DNA of 30,617 nt from a bacterium (lineage in GTDB: Bacteria > Actinomycetota > Acidimicrobiia > Acidimicrobiales > CATQHL01): contig JAPONU010000124.1 of assembly GCA_026713745.1 (NCBI GenBank), positions 1 to 30,617 of the forward strand, in the 5' to 3' direction. The position numbers and the translations under genes are program-made. Of the stretch, positions 15,921 to 24,685 are shown in pieces (position 1 is the first letter of the stretch; each line of letters begins with the position of its first letter). The notes beneath the pieces were generated by a model. The model did no database searches, had not been told where the DNA came from, and worked only from the letters and a program-made list of their open reading frames with translations.

Positions 15921-15947
15921 GACGCCCGAGGCCCCCGATCGGTTCCC
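15921..15947 (-). promoter_or_regulatory. Candidate ECF-type promoter, first sigma module
   Basis: Minus strand: GGGAACC (15947-15941), 16-bp spacer, CGTC (15924-15921), then 7 nt to the GTG start. The -35 is a full GGAAC match. Spacing and start distance equal those of the second module, which supports autoregulation by the paralogous sigma factors. A transcript starting at or next to the GTG would be leaderless. Confidence 0.65.
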
Positions 15948-16091
15948 GCACGGCGAAGCGCTGGAGCCGGCGATGGCGCCGTACCGATGCCGGCTTCGAC
16001 CCCAGCCGCACCGGGTCGGTGTCCCTGACGTCGGATCGGCGCCGATTCCGGTAAAACTGGACCCGTACCGCACGCTCAACGAGGAGTCGTG

Positions 16092-17258
16092 ATGTCTGTA
16101 CTGGTCACCCCCAATCCCCTGCGCGAGGATCGAGACTGGCCGCCGGCGCCGCCCGAGGTCGCGGGATTCCACCGCCGCATGCCGGCCTACTCGCCGACAC
16201 TCCTGCTCGACGCCCCCGACCTGGCCGAGCGGCTGGGCGTGGGGCGTCTCCTGGTCAAGGCCGAGACCCGCCGCATGGGTCTTCCGTCGTTCAAGATCCT
16301 CGGTGCCTCGTGGGCCACCTACCAGGCAATCTGCGAGCACGTCGGCGCGCCACCGGCGCGCTGGGGCAACATCAACGAACTGGCGGCTCGGCTGGCGTAC
16401 CTGCGCCCGCTGCAACTGTGCACCGCGACCGACGGCAACCACGGCCGGGCGGTGGCCTTCATGGCCCGGCTGCTGGGGTTCGACGCCCAGATATTCGTGC
16501 CGGCCGGCATGGCGGCGGCGCGTATCGAGGCCATGGAGTGGGAGGGCGCCAAGGTCACGATGGTGCCGGGCGACTACGACGACGCCGTGGCCCGGTCGGC
16601 CGAAGAGGCCGGCGAGCGCTGCATCGTGGTTTCCGACACGTCGTGGCCGGGCTACGAGACGATTCCCGCCCAGGTGATCGAGGGCTACACCACCATCTTC
16701 GCCGAGGTGGACGAGGCCATCGCCGCCAGCGGCTTGGAGCAGCCCGAGTTGGTCGTGGTGCCGATGGGCGTGGGAGCGTTCATGTCGGCAGCGGTGACGC
16801 ACTACCGGTCCGGATCGCACCGCCCGGTGCTGGTGGGTGTCGAGCCGAGCGACGCCAACTGCGTGCAGGCCTCGGCCCTCGCCGGAGGGCTCACGCACGT
16901 GCCCGGCCCGCACCGCTCGATCATGGTGGGCCTGAACTGCGGGCAGCCGTCACCGGTCGCCTGGCCCCGCCTGGCCAGCGGCGTGGACTGGTTCACCTCC
17001 GTGGATGACGACGCCGCCCGCGGTGCGATGCGCGACCTGGCCGACTCCGCCGTGGTGGCCGGCGAGACCGGCGCCGCATCCCTGGCCGGCTTGGTGGCCC
17101 TGCTGGCCGACCCCGCCGCCCGGGAGGCGCTCGGCGACCTGTCGGGCAGTTGCGTCATGGTGACCGTCACCGAGGGCGCCACCGACCCCGACGCCTACGA
17201 GGCGATCGTGGGCCGCAGCCACGACACCGTCGGCCGGGTCCTCACCGCCATGCGCTGA
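16092..17258 (+). CDS. Diaminopropionate ammonia-lyase-like PLP enzyme
   Basis: This fold-type II PLP enzyme of 388 residues resembles diaminopropionate ammonia-lyase (DpaL/YgeX), which converts 2,3-diaminopropionate to pyruvate and ammonia. The PLP lysine is K68 in LPSFKILGA. CTATDGNHGRAVAFMARLLG binds the substrate carboxylate and the cofactor. SDTSWPGYETIP and EGYTTIFAEVDEAI are typical of this subfamily and separate it from threonine synthase or dehydratase. The cofactor phosphate loop expected near VVVPMGVGAFM is present. ATG at 16092 is preferred over the adjacent GTG (16089) because GAGGAG (16081-16086) is then 5 nt away. It is transcribed divergently from the sigma module. Other amino acid lyase activities are possible. 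Confidence 0.82.
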   Translation: MSVLVTPNPLREDRDWPPAPPEVAGFHRRMPAYSPTLLLDAPDLAERLGVGRLLVKAETRRMGLPSFKILGASWATYQAICEHVGAPPARWGNINELAARLAYLRPLQLCTATDGNHGRAVAFMARLLGFDAQIFVPAGMAAARIEAMEWEGAKVTMVPGDYDDAVARSAEEAGERCIVVSDTSWPGYETIPAQVIEGYTTIFAEVDEAIAASGLEQPELVVVPMGVGAFMSAAVTHYRSGSHRPVLVGVEPSDANCVQASALAGGLTHVPGPHRSIMVGLNCGQPSPVAWPRLASGVDWFTSVDDDAARGAMRDLADSAVVAGETGAASLAGLVALLADPAAREALGDLSGSCVMVTVTEGATDPDAYEAIVGRSHDTVGRVLTAMR

Positions 17259-17354
17259 CCGGGTCGGGAGGGTCCCGGCCGGGTTGCCAGGTGCCGGTGG
17301 CGCGACGTTGGGTCACTACGGGGTGGCCACGCAGAACAGATGCGCAGGATCTGG

Positions 17355-17372
17355 GCTGACTGGAACGTCAGC
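17355..17372. terminator. Weak hairpin at the convergent gene ends
   Basis: GCTGAC (17355-17360), loop TGGAAC, GTCAGC (17367-17372) overlaps the stop codon of the UxuA-like gene. It lies between the convergent ammonia-lyase gene and the catabolic operon. There is no T tract, so a terminator role is only possible. Confidence 0.3.
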
Positions 17373-18339
17373 TCGTTGTGGATTCACGAAGTCCGACCAT
17401 GTATCCGAGCGCGAAGAGTCGGGCGAGTCGAGCGTACATTGGCTGGTCATTGGATTCGCCTGCCAAGGTTGGGACGTGGTCCGGCCGAAGCACACCGCGA
17501 AATGGGATCTCTTCCCACGCCTGCATGCAGGCCAACATGTCGGTCTTGCCGTCGTCGTGGAACGTCTCCACGAAGTTCTCCACGTCGCCAGACACGTCCC
17601 GGAAGTGCCCGAATGCGACTCGATCCTGATGACCAAAGTGGCGAATGGTCTTGGGTAGATCATCCGTCATTAGGGTGAAGTTACCTTGACACAATGCAAT
17701 TGAGTTGCTTGGACTGTCATTCAGGTCGATTAGTCGTTGAAAGCCGTCGACACTCGACATGATTCGATCAACACCCCGAATCGAAGGCAACGGGGGGTCA
17801 TCGGGGTGCATGGCCAGCCGCACGCCACTGCGCTCAGCCACCGGCACCACGCGATCCAAGAAGTATCCAAGCGAATCCCATAGCTGTTCGCCAGGTACAT
17901 GTCCGGCATCGGTCCCCTCCAGCATGGAATCGTGGTCACGCTCGAATCCGGTCACCAATGCTCCGCCCCGGCCCTTGATCGCGAGCGAGGTGCGTTGCAC
18001 CCCGATCACAGCCATCCAGTTGTAGCAGAGCACAGGAATGCCGACCTTACCCATGTTCTCGATCAGCGAACAGTAGACCTCAATCTCTTCGTCACGCCCA
18101 TCGGCACCCAGACGTGTTCGATTCAGTGGTGGCGAGTCGTCTTCTTCGATTGCTTCGACCCGAAGATCCCTTTCAGCATACGCGTCGACAACTCTCTGTA
18201 ACGAGCGTTCCGACCATGGAGCCTCCCCGTTGGGCCCCTGAGTAGGCATCTCGATCACCACGTCTCTCACGCCAATTTGCCGGAGGTGAATACTGAATTC
18301 ATCGGGCTCCGAGGAGAGATATTCTGCAAATCGAATCAC
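17368..18339 (-). CDS. UxuA-type mannonate dehydratase
   Basis: This 323-residue TIM-barrel enzyme of the UxuA family dehydrates D-mannonate to 2-keto-3-deoxygluconate in hexuronate catabolism. Family motifs are intact: RLAMHPDDPP (174-183, H178), CQGNF (217-221, C217), GHFRDVSG (244-251, H245), ETFHDDGKTDM (258-268) and RPDHVP (285-290). It is shorter than E. coli UxuA (394), close to the compact bacterial forms. The GTG start at 18339 has GGAAGGGACGG upstream. It is the last gene of the operon, 95 bp after the zinc-ribbon gene. No UxaC isomerase, KDG kinase or oxidoreductase accompanies it in the window, so the true substrate may be another sugar acid. Confidence 0.85.
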   Translation of the reverse strand: MIRFAEYLSSEPDEFSIHLRQIGVRDVVIEMPTQGPNGEAPWSERSLQRVVDAYAERDLRVEAIEEDDSPPLNRTRLGADGRDEEIEVYCSLIENMGKVGIPVLCYNWMAVIGVQRTSLAIKGRGGALVTGFERDHDSMLEGTDAGHVPGEQLWDSLGYFLDRVVPVAERSGVRLAMHPDDPPLPSIRGVDRIMSSVDGFQRLIDLNDSPSNSIALCQGNFTLMTDDLPKTIRHFGHQDRVAFGHFRDVSGDVENFVETFHDDGKTDMLACMQAWEEIPFRGVLRPDHVPTLAGESNDQPMYARLARLFALGYMVGLRESTTS

Positions 18340-18434
18340 TTGACCGTCCCTTCCAGGTCCCTCAGCGAATATGATCGTTGGGGAATACGTCAGCCATTTT
18401 CGTCTCCGATCACACAGCGGTGAGGGATGTGGAT

Positions 18435-18599
18435 CTAGATGTCCCTCTCACCACAGGTCTCGGAGCAGTATTGCTTCTCCCCACCGTTGGAACGAACGAC
18501 CCAGATGCGACGTGGGATCATCTGCCCGCAGCGATCACAATTCACAATCCTCGACTCGTACCACGGTATGTCGATGTTGTGCCATTGTCCGTTTGACAT
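18435..18599 (-). CDS. 54-residue Cys4 zinc-ribbon protein following the HyuA-HyuB fusion
   Basis: This small gene starts at an ATG only 13 bp after the hyuAB stop. The protein carries CDRCGQMIPRRIW (21-33) and YCSETCGE (44-51): two Cys pairs, CxxC (C21, C24) and CxxxC (C45, C49), spaced as in a treble-clef or ribbon zinc site. The N-terminus (WHNIDIPWYE) is aromatic and acidic. I do not recognise a named family. Some HyuA/HyuB-related carboxylases (acetone and acetophenone carboxylases) have a small extra subunit that binds metal, so an accessory-subunit role is plausible but inferred. The stop codon lies in the loop of a weak GAGGGA/TCCCTC hairpin (18422-18447). Confidence 0.72.
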   Translation of the reverse strand: MSNGQWHNIDIPWYESRIVNCDRCGQMIPRRIWVVRSNGGEKQYCSETCGERDI

Positions 18600-18612
18600 A
18601 CTCTCTATCCAG

Positions 18613-21600
18613 TCACGTTGCCGAACTCAGGGCTGCGCGGAGTGCGTGCGTGCGTTGCTGATCCACTGTGAGCAAGCCGTCAGCAAGCTCGACGGCCACC
18701 CCAAATACGGCCTCAGCCTCGTTGACTGAGACGTAGCCGTCGGCAACGTCATCACACACTGTCGCCACGTCTCGCTCATGCGGCGCGCCGTAGCCCCCGC
18801 CACCGGGTGAGGTGCATCTCACGGTGTCGCCCTGCTGAAGTACGACGTTGTCAAACTTCGTCGCGCTCCTCGTGCCGAAGGCCTCGGGGAAAGTGAGAAA
18901 CTCGCTCGTACCGGCGCGTCTGACTCGCAATTCCAGGCAACCACCCTCGTTCCCTCCCTGCAATCCCCAGGGGCCGTGCTCTGCTCGGTCCATGATTGCA
19001 CTGAATCTCATCTCCGGCGCCTCGATGTCGAATTCGCGAAATGTCCCACAGCCACCGCGGAACTTTCCGGTCCCTCCCGAGTCCCCCACCAGGTTGAACG
19101 CCCGGTTCAGCCAGGGATAGCGCGTCTCAGTGACCTCGACGGACGCGATCCGTGCGATGCTCGCGTGAGCTACCACCTGTGCATGATTCCCGTCGCCGTC
19201 CGGGCGTCCTCCCCAGCCAACACCCTCCGGATGAACGTGCGCGTAGAACTCATTTGTCTCAGGATGCAACCCTCCGAGGATCAGGCAGGGATCGGTGCCG
19301 CTATGCGACGCCGTCGCGGTGTCGGGCATTGCTTCGGCCAGCGCCCCCCAGCCGATGTCAATCACAAGCGGCTGGCCGTCCGTGTTGCCGGCGACGGATG
19401 CGCCAGGAAACGCGACGTTTGTGACCTGTCCGGGCGGCGCCAGAACGGTGATCGGCTTATACGCCCCACAATTCAGTGGGACGTCGCGAGTCCTGATCAT
19501 CTGTAGGAGGGCCGTACACGCACCAGCCGCTGTCGCCACGTAGGTAAGATTGATCGGGCCGCCACACTGTTGATCCGAATCGCCGTAGTCCACGACGACC
19601 TCAGAACCCTCGACATGATAACTGACCCGATGCCAGATCGGATTGTTGGTTATCCCGTCGTCCTCTTTGTAGTCCTCAAACGAATAGATGCCGTCGGGAA
19701 TCGCGGAGATCTGACTGCGCATCCATCGCTCGGATGCATCGATGAGTTCGGCGGTGGCGCGCTCGAACAAGTCGACGCCGATCTCGTCGAGCAACTCGAG
19801 AAATCGCCTTTCTCCCGTCGTGAGGGACGCGAGCATCGCGTGGAAGTCACCCCAGGACATGTCCGGTGTCCGGTGGTTGGCGAGAATAACGCGCCAGAGG
19901 TCGCGAATGGGTTCTCCAGCGTCCATCAGCTTGATTGGTGGGAGACGCAGCCCCTCCTGGAACACTTCGGTAGCCGTCGCGGCGAACGAACCTACGGCCA
20001 TGCCTCCAATCTCGGCGATGTGCGCGATATTGGCGACGAATCCAACAAGCTCTCCACCGTGGAACACACCCTTTAGAAGGAGATGCTCGGGCATGTGACA
20101 GGCGCCGCGATAAGGGTCGTTGTGAACATAGACATCACCGGGACCGAAGTTTTCGACGCCCACTTCTTCGATGACGAAGGGAACTGTGCGCAGCCCGGCA
20201 ACGATAATGGCAGGGTTGTTCTCCGCCTGGCACAGGAGTTGGCCGTCGCGATCGAAGAGCATCGTGGTGAAGTCCCGACACTCGCTAAAGAGTGTTGAAT
20301 AGGCAGCACGCACACACACGCTCCCCATCTCGTCACAGACATTACGCATCCGGCTGTCGATCACACTGAGCGTCGTAACATCGATCTCGTTCAGAGCCGT
20401 TGTTGTCAACGCAGGCAATGCAATGACCATGGTCCCGCGATCATGTACCTCGAGGGTGGTGTCGGGTAGCACGACAGTGGTTGAGCTGAGCTCCTCGATC
20501 ACCGCCGGCCCCTCGATGACGGTCCCGGCGGGCAGAGATGACCTGTCGTAGATGGGGCACTCGACAAAGCCTCTGTCGTGAAAGAACACTGGACGGTGGG
20601 TATTTGGATTGGCGGCACCGTTGGTCGGGACCAGTGGTAGCTCGACTTCTCCCAGTGTTCCCAAGCAGGTGACGTTCATGCGGATGATCTCTGCTGGCTT
20701 GCCTCGCATGTTGTAGCCGAACAGGTTCTCGTGCTCTCGGTGAAAGCTCTCAACCAACTTCCCGTACATCTCATCAGTGAAGCGCTCGTTCGGTGCGGCG
20801 ACGGGGAGCTCATGGCTTTGGCCGAGGTACCGCATCTGTAGTGTCAGTATTACCTCGAAGGCGCCCGAGTACCCCTCGTCACGCAGGTCCCTGATAGCAC
20901 TGTCGACGAGTTCAGCGCGGCGTTGCTCAAGAGTCGCCGGGTCAGGGTGATCGGAGCGCTGAAGGATCATCCGGATACGATCAACGCGCGGGTCGGCAAG
21001 CAACGCTCCGAACGCTGAACAACTGCCAGGATGCACCGGTACGACAACTCGACGCATACCTTGGCCGGCGGCGAGGTCGACCGCATGGACGGGACCTGCG
21101 CCACCGAAGGCGACGAGGTCGAACTTCCGGTAGTCGTGGCCGCGGTCAACCGAGACGAGCCGGATGGCACCTGCCATGTTCTCATTGACAGTCGCCAAGA
21201 TCGCCGCCGCGACCTCGACGGCGGTCAGCCCGAGGGACTGCCCGAGGGTTTCCAGACTCCGCTCCGCGGCAGCACGATCTACGGGCAAGCCACCACCGAG
21301 TAGCGACTCTGGATTCAACCGTCCGAGGAGGAGATTCGCATCGGTGACCGTCGGTTCTGTACCACCTGCGCCGTAACAAACCGGGCCAGGCTTCGCGCCG
21401 GCGCTGCGAGGCCCGACGCGAAGCATCCCGCCGGAATCTATCCAGGCGATCGATCCTCCACCCGCACCAATTGTGCTGAAGTCGACGTGCGGAACGTTGA
21501 GCGGAATCCCCCATTCAAGCTCGTGAACGGTCTCGGAGCCGTGTTCACAATTGGGCAGCACAGCGACATCGGCACTGGTGCCGCCCATATCGAGTGTGAC

Positions 21601-22446
21601 GGCGTTCCCGCTTCCTGCGAGTCTGGCGTGGTATTGACCACCGAGGACACCGCCGGCGAGGCCAGAGTGGAATATCTCTGCCGCTCGGCCGGCGGCGCGT
21701 TCGGCCGACATCTGACCACCATTCGATTTCATGATCGAAAGTGGGCTGGTGTATCCACGTTCTACCATTCCGGTGCCAAGTTGGCCCATGAAGCGTCCGA
21801 GAGTCGGCTTCACATACGCGTCTGCAATCACCGTCGTCGCTCGCTCGTACTCACGCCACATCGGGCAGATGACGCTGGATACCGACACCGGAATATCTGG
21901 AAACTCGGAAGCTAGAAAGTCCGCAACGCCTACCTCATGAGAGTCGTTGACGTAGGAGAACAAGAGGTTCAGGGCGATTGCCCATTGCTGGTCCGGATGA
22001 GTTCGAACCCGTTGTCCCACGGCCGTCGCTAAGGCAGCGAGAGCCGAATCGGTCAATGGAACGACGACGTCGCCGTTCTTGTTGATCCGCTCATCAATCC
22101 CGACACAGTTGCGTCGCATGACACCTGGGTCAGGCTTGGGCCAGCTGGGATCGAACGCTTCTTTTCGAGCACCCCATTGAATGAATGGAATGTCCTCAAA
22201 TCCGGCAGTGGTGACGTAGATCACGGTCGCGCCAGAACGGGTGATCCGCGCGTTGGTGGCCACCGTGGTCCCGACTGTGATGTCGACGTCACAGTCGGTC
22301 ACGTCCGCTTCGCTCAACACCCCGTGAACTGCCGTCTCCGGCGCTTCTCGGGATGACGGAACCTTCGCTACCGTCACGCGCGACGTTAGCGGATCGATTC
22401 CCAGCAGGTCCGTGAACGTGCCTCCAGCGTCAATTCCGACTCTCAT
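18613..22446 (-). CDS. Fused hydantoinase/oxoprolinase HyuA-HyuB protein
   Basis: The single 1277-residue polypeptide joins both subunits of the hydantoinase/5-oxoprolinase family, which use ATP to hydrolyse cyclic amides or, in the acetone carboxylase branch, to carboxylate ketones. The HyuA part (1 to about 680) has the phosphate-binding GIDAGGTFTD (4-13), LDMGGTSADV (285-294) and AFGGAGPVHA (447-456). The HyuB part (about 685-1230) has NDPYRGACHMPEH (776-788) and ends near GGGGYGAPHERD, with a short C-terminal tail. Fusion length matches 5-oxoprolinase (about 1200-1290), so 5-oxoproline or a related lactam is a candidate. The surrounding sugar-type transporter and UxuA-like gene argue for another substrate. 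It lies 29 bp after the binding-protein gene, with GGAGA just before the ATG. Confidence 0.9.
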   Translation of the reverse strand: MRVGIDAGGTFTDLLGIDPLTSRVTVAKVPSSREAPETAVHGVLSEADVTDCDVDITVGTTVATNARITRSGATVIYVTTAGFEDIPFIQWGARKEAFDPSWPKPDPGVMRRNCVGIDERINKNGDVVVPLTDSALAALATAVGQRVRTHPDQQWAIALNLLFSYVNDSHEVGVADFLASEFPDIPVSVSSVICPMWREYERATTVIADAYVKPTLGRFMGQLGTGMVERGYTSPLSIMKSNGGQMSAERAAGRAAEIFHSGLAGGVLGGQYHARLAGSGNAVTLDMGGTSADVAVLPNCEHGSETVHELEWGIPLNVPHVDFSTIGAGGGSIAWIDSGGMLRVGPRSAGAKPGPVCYGAGGTEPTVTDANLLLGRLNPESLLGGGLPVDRAAAERSLETLGQSLGLTAVEVAAAILATVNENMAGAIRLVSVDRGHDYRKFDLVAFGGAGPVHAVDLAAGQGMRRVVVPVHPGSCSAFGALLADPRVDRIRMILQRSDHPDPATLEQRRAELVDSAIRDLRDEGYSGAFEVILTLQMRYLGQSHELPVAAPNERFTDEMYGKLVESFHREHENLFGYNMRGKPAEIIRMNVTCLGTLGEVELPLVPTNGAANPNTHRPVFFHDRGFVECPIYDRSSLPAGTVIEGPAVIEELSSTTVVLPDTTLEVHDRGTMVIALPALTTTALNEIDVTTLSVIDSRMRNVCDEMGSVCVRAAYSTLFSECRDFTTMLFDRDGQLLCQAENNPAIIVAGLRTVPFVIEEVGVENFGPGDVYVHNDPYRGACHMPEHLLLKGVFHGGELVGFVANIAHIAEIGGMAVGSFAATATEVFQEGLRLPPIKLMDAGEPIRDLWRVILANHRTPDMSWGDFHAMLASLTTGERRFLELLDEIGVDLFERATAELIDASERWMRSQISAIPDGIYSFEDYKEDDGITNNPIWHRVSYHVEGSEVVVDYGDSDQQCGGPINLTYVATAAGACTALLQMIRTRDVPLNCGAYKPITVLAPPGQVTNVAFPGASVAGNTDGQPLVIDIGWGALAEAMPDTATASHSGTDPCLILGGLHPETNEFYAHVHPEGVGWGGRPDGDGNHAQVVAHASIARIASVEVTETRYPWLNRAFNLVGDSGGTGKFRGGCGTFREFDIEAPEMRFSAIMDRAEHGPWGLQGGNEGGCLELRVRRAGTSEFLTFPEAFGTRSATKFDNVVLQQGDTVRCTSPGGGGYGAPHERDVATVCDDVADGYVSVNEAEAVFGVAVELADGLLTVDQQRTHALRAALSSAT

Positions 22447-22475
22447 TCTCCGTACCTTCGTTGCTTCCTAATCCG

Positions 22476-23603
22476 CTAGTCCCACTGCGGCGTGAACAGG
22501 TCCAGGTTCTCCTCAGTGATCAGGTAGTTGTAGTCAGCGAGGACCTTCACGCTGTCCAGCTGCTGGGTCCTGAAATAGACCGGCTCCGTGTCCCCATTGA
22601 TGCAGTCAACCGTCAGCTCGAGTGCCTTCGCCGCCGTGTCAAACGGCGCCTCGGGGGTCGTGGCCCACAGCTTGCCTTCGGCAATGTAGTTGATGAATGT
22701 CTGCTGGCCACCCATACTCGCGATGGGAATCTCTTTCTCCAAGGGGGAGGCTTCAATCACGTCCGCGGCTGCGACTGAGGAGACGTTCTGCGTGAAGACG
22801 GCCCCATCGATCTCGTCGCCGTATCGCTGGATCAGGTCTTGCATGGTCTTGCGCGCGTCTTCCGCGGCAAAGCCGGCGTCCCTGAGCGTGAGAATTTCGA
22901 TGTCAGGGAAGGATTCGGCGAGTACGTCCTCCACGCCGTCGACCCGGGAGCGAACTGCGCCGCTGGTGAGTGTCCCTGCAACGATGACAATCTTCCCGCT
23001 CCCACCAATTCTCTCAGCGAGGGCTCTACCGACGATTTGTCCGTTCTCGTACTCGTCCCAGCCCACAAACCCTTTGGTTCCGGGATACACCGATTTGCTG
23101 TCTTCTCCTGCATTCGCAACAAGCATGACGACACAAACGCCCGCTTCGATTGCGTCGTCGATTGCCGGGGCAATCGCCACCGAGTCGGTCGGTTGGATGA
23201 TTATGCCCTGTGCCCCCTGAGAAATCGCATTCTGGACCAGTGCGACCTGTGACTCGACGCTCCAATCGCCGACCTTGACCTCCGCATTCTGCAGACCGAG
23301 TCGGGCAGCTTCTGCTTCGAATCCGTCATTGCCACCTTGAATGTACGAGTGCTCACCGGGCTGCAGAAGCTGGATCAGCGCATCCTCCGCGAGATCTTCG
23401 GCGACTTCAGGCGCCTCGGTCGTCGCGGGCGCGGCCGTCGTTGCCGGTGCTTCAGTTGTTGCGGGCGCGGCGGTAGTTGCCGGCGTTGCATCCTCCGCTG
23501 AATCACCGTCACTGCACGACGCCGCAAGCAGTGCTGCTATGAGTAGCAGACCTCCGAGTTTGGTGTAGCGTTGTCTTGTTCGTGACTTTCTGTGGCGTGT
23601 CAT
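22476..23603 (-). CDS. Sugar-type ABC transporter substrate-binding lipoprotein (RbsB-like)
   Basis: This 375-residue solute-binding protein belongs to the periplasmic-binding-protein type 1 (Peripla_BP_4) family. The signal peptide ends in LLAASC with lipidated C30, so it is tethered outside the membrane. A flexible linker follows (about 39-64) of repeated APATTEAPATTA units, a style common in Acidimicrobiia lipoproteins. The body has the typical QVALVQNAISQGAQGIIIQP block and ends WD. It overlaps the permease gene by ATGA. Binding residues cannot be assigned, so the ligand (sugar, sugar acid or other polyol-like compound) is unknown. Confidence 0.9.
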   Translation of the reverse strand: MTRHRKSRTRQRYTKLGGLLLIAALLAASCSDGDSAEDATPATTAAPATTEAPATTAAPATTEAPEVAEDLAEDALIQLLQPGEHSYIQGGNDGFEAEAARLGLQNAEVKVGDWSVESQVALVQNAISQGAQGIIIQPTDSVAIAPAIDDAIEAGVCVVMLVANAGEDSKSVYPGTKGFVGWDEYENGQIVGRALAERIGGSGKIVIVAGTLTSGAVRSRVDGVEDVLAESFPDIEILTLRDAGFAAEDARKTMQDLIQRYGDEIDGAVFTQNVSSVAAADVIEASPLEKEIPIASMGGQQTFINYIAEGKLWATTPEAPFDTAAKALELTVDCINGDTEPVYFRTQQLDSVKVLADYNYLITEENLDLFTPQWD

Positions 23604-24685
23604 GTTTTTCTCCTTGGTGCTTGTGTTGATTGATGAAGTTGATCTTCGTGCTGGTCGTGAGCGGGAGCGTTCGATGAAGTGTCCTCGGAACCAGCCTCCA
23701 CTGCCGTCTGCCGAATCTTTTTGGCTATCCGTCGCCGCACTTCGCTATCGAGTGCTACGGCTCCGACAATGACCGAACCCGTGAAAATGTTGCGGTAACT
23801 CGGATGGAGGTCGAGCAGATTGAATCCGTTGTCAATCAAACCGATCAACAACACACCCACGATCGCTTGAAACACGGTGCCGCGGCCCCCGCTGATGGAC
23901 ACACCGCCGACGACCGCGGCTGCGATCACACCCAATGGCCAGGATGCTGCCGCACTCGGTTGTCCGGAGTTCAAGAGGCCGGCCAGGACCATTCCTGCCA
24001 AGCCAGCCATCATGCCAACCATGACGAATGGTAGGAATTGGATCAAAGGCACCCGGATGCCTGCGAATCGAGCTGCCTCTGGATTTGCGCCGACAGCGTA
24101 GCACTGTCGACCGAATACGCTGAATCTCAAGATGTAGAAGAAGAGAAGGGCCATAGCCGCAAAGATAAGGACCGGGACCGGAACCTTCAAAACGTTTGCC
24201 GACATGAAGTCTCGCAGGCCGTCATTCCTTGAGGGCACCGGCGAACTATCGGTGACCACAAATGCGACCCCAGAGAATGCTAGACCGCTGCCAAGTGTCG
24301 CTACGAGCGAATTTACTCGGAGGTTTACAACAATGAATCCGTTGATTGCGCCGAGGGTAGTTGCAACCAACATGGCCAGAACAAAACCCGTGACAGTCCC
24401 GAACTCGTTAATTGCGGCGATGCCAGTCACGCCAACAAATGCCGCGATTCCCCCGATCGACAGATCGAAGTTTCCAGTCACAAGCAAGACCGTCATCGCG
24501 ACAGCGATGATCCCGATGGTTGACACCTGCTCCAAGACATTTGCGATATTGAGGTAAGTCGCAAAGTTGTTGGTCGCAAAACTCAAGTACAACCCCATGC
24601 CCACGAGTAGGAAAGCAACGGCATAGGTATGCAGCTGGGCACGCGCAAGCCGCTCGCGCAAGGCGGCTATCTTGGCCAACATCAT
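23600..24685 (-). CDS. Sugar-type ABC transporter permease (RbsC-like)
   Basis: This 361-residue inner-membrane permease belongs to the BPD_transp_2 (ribose/xylose) family. It has about eight to ten hydrophobic helices and the conserved VLLVTGNFDLSIGGIAAFVG segment near residues 66-85. ANPEAARFAGIRV (about 200-212) is the cytoplasmic loop that contacts the ATPase. SISGGRGTVFQAIVGVLLIG lies near the C-terminus. The last 50 residues are hydrophilic (Gln/His/Asp rich) and probably cytoplasmic. It overlaps the ATPase gene upstream and the binding-protein gene downstream by ATGA each. Confidence 0.92.
   Translation of the reverse strand: MMLAKIAALRERLARAQLHTYAVAFLLVGMGLYLSFATNNFATYLNIANVLEQVSTIGIIAVAMTVLLVTGNFDLSIGGIAAFVGVTGIAAINEFGTVTGFVLAMLVATTLGAINGFIVVNLRVNSLVATLGSGLAFSGVAFVVTDSSPVPSRNDGLRDFMSANVLKVPVPVLIFAAMALLFFYILRFSVFGRQCYAVGANPEAARFAGIRVPLIQFLPFVMVGMMAGLAGMVLAGLLNSGQPSAAASWPLGVIAAAVVGGVSISGGRGTVFQAIVGVLLIGLIDNGFNLLDLHPSYRNIFTGSVIVGAVALDSEVRRRIAKKIRQTAVEAGSEDTSSNAPAHDQHEDQLHQSTQAPRRKT

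Noticed and set aside
18340..18434. Eleven-codon frame between the zinc-ribbon and UxuA-like genes
   Set aside because: Too short and without a clear ribosome site; more likely untranslated spacer.
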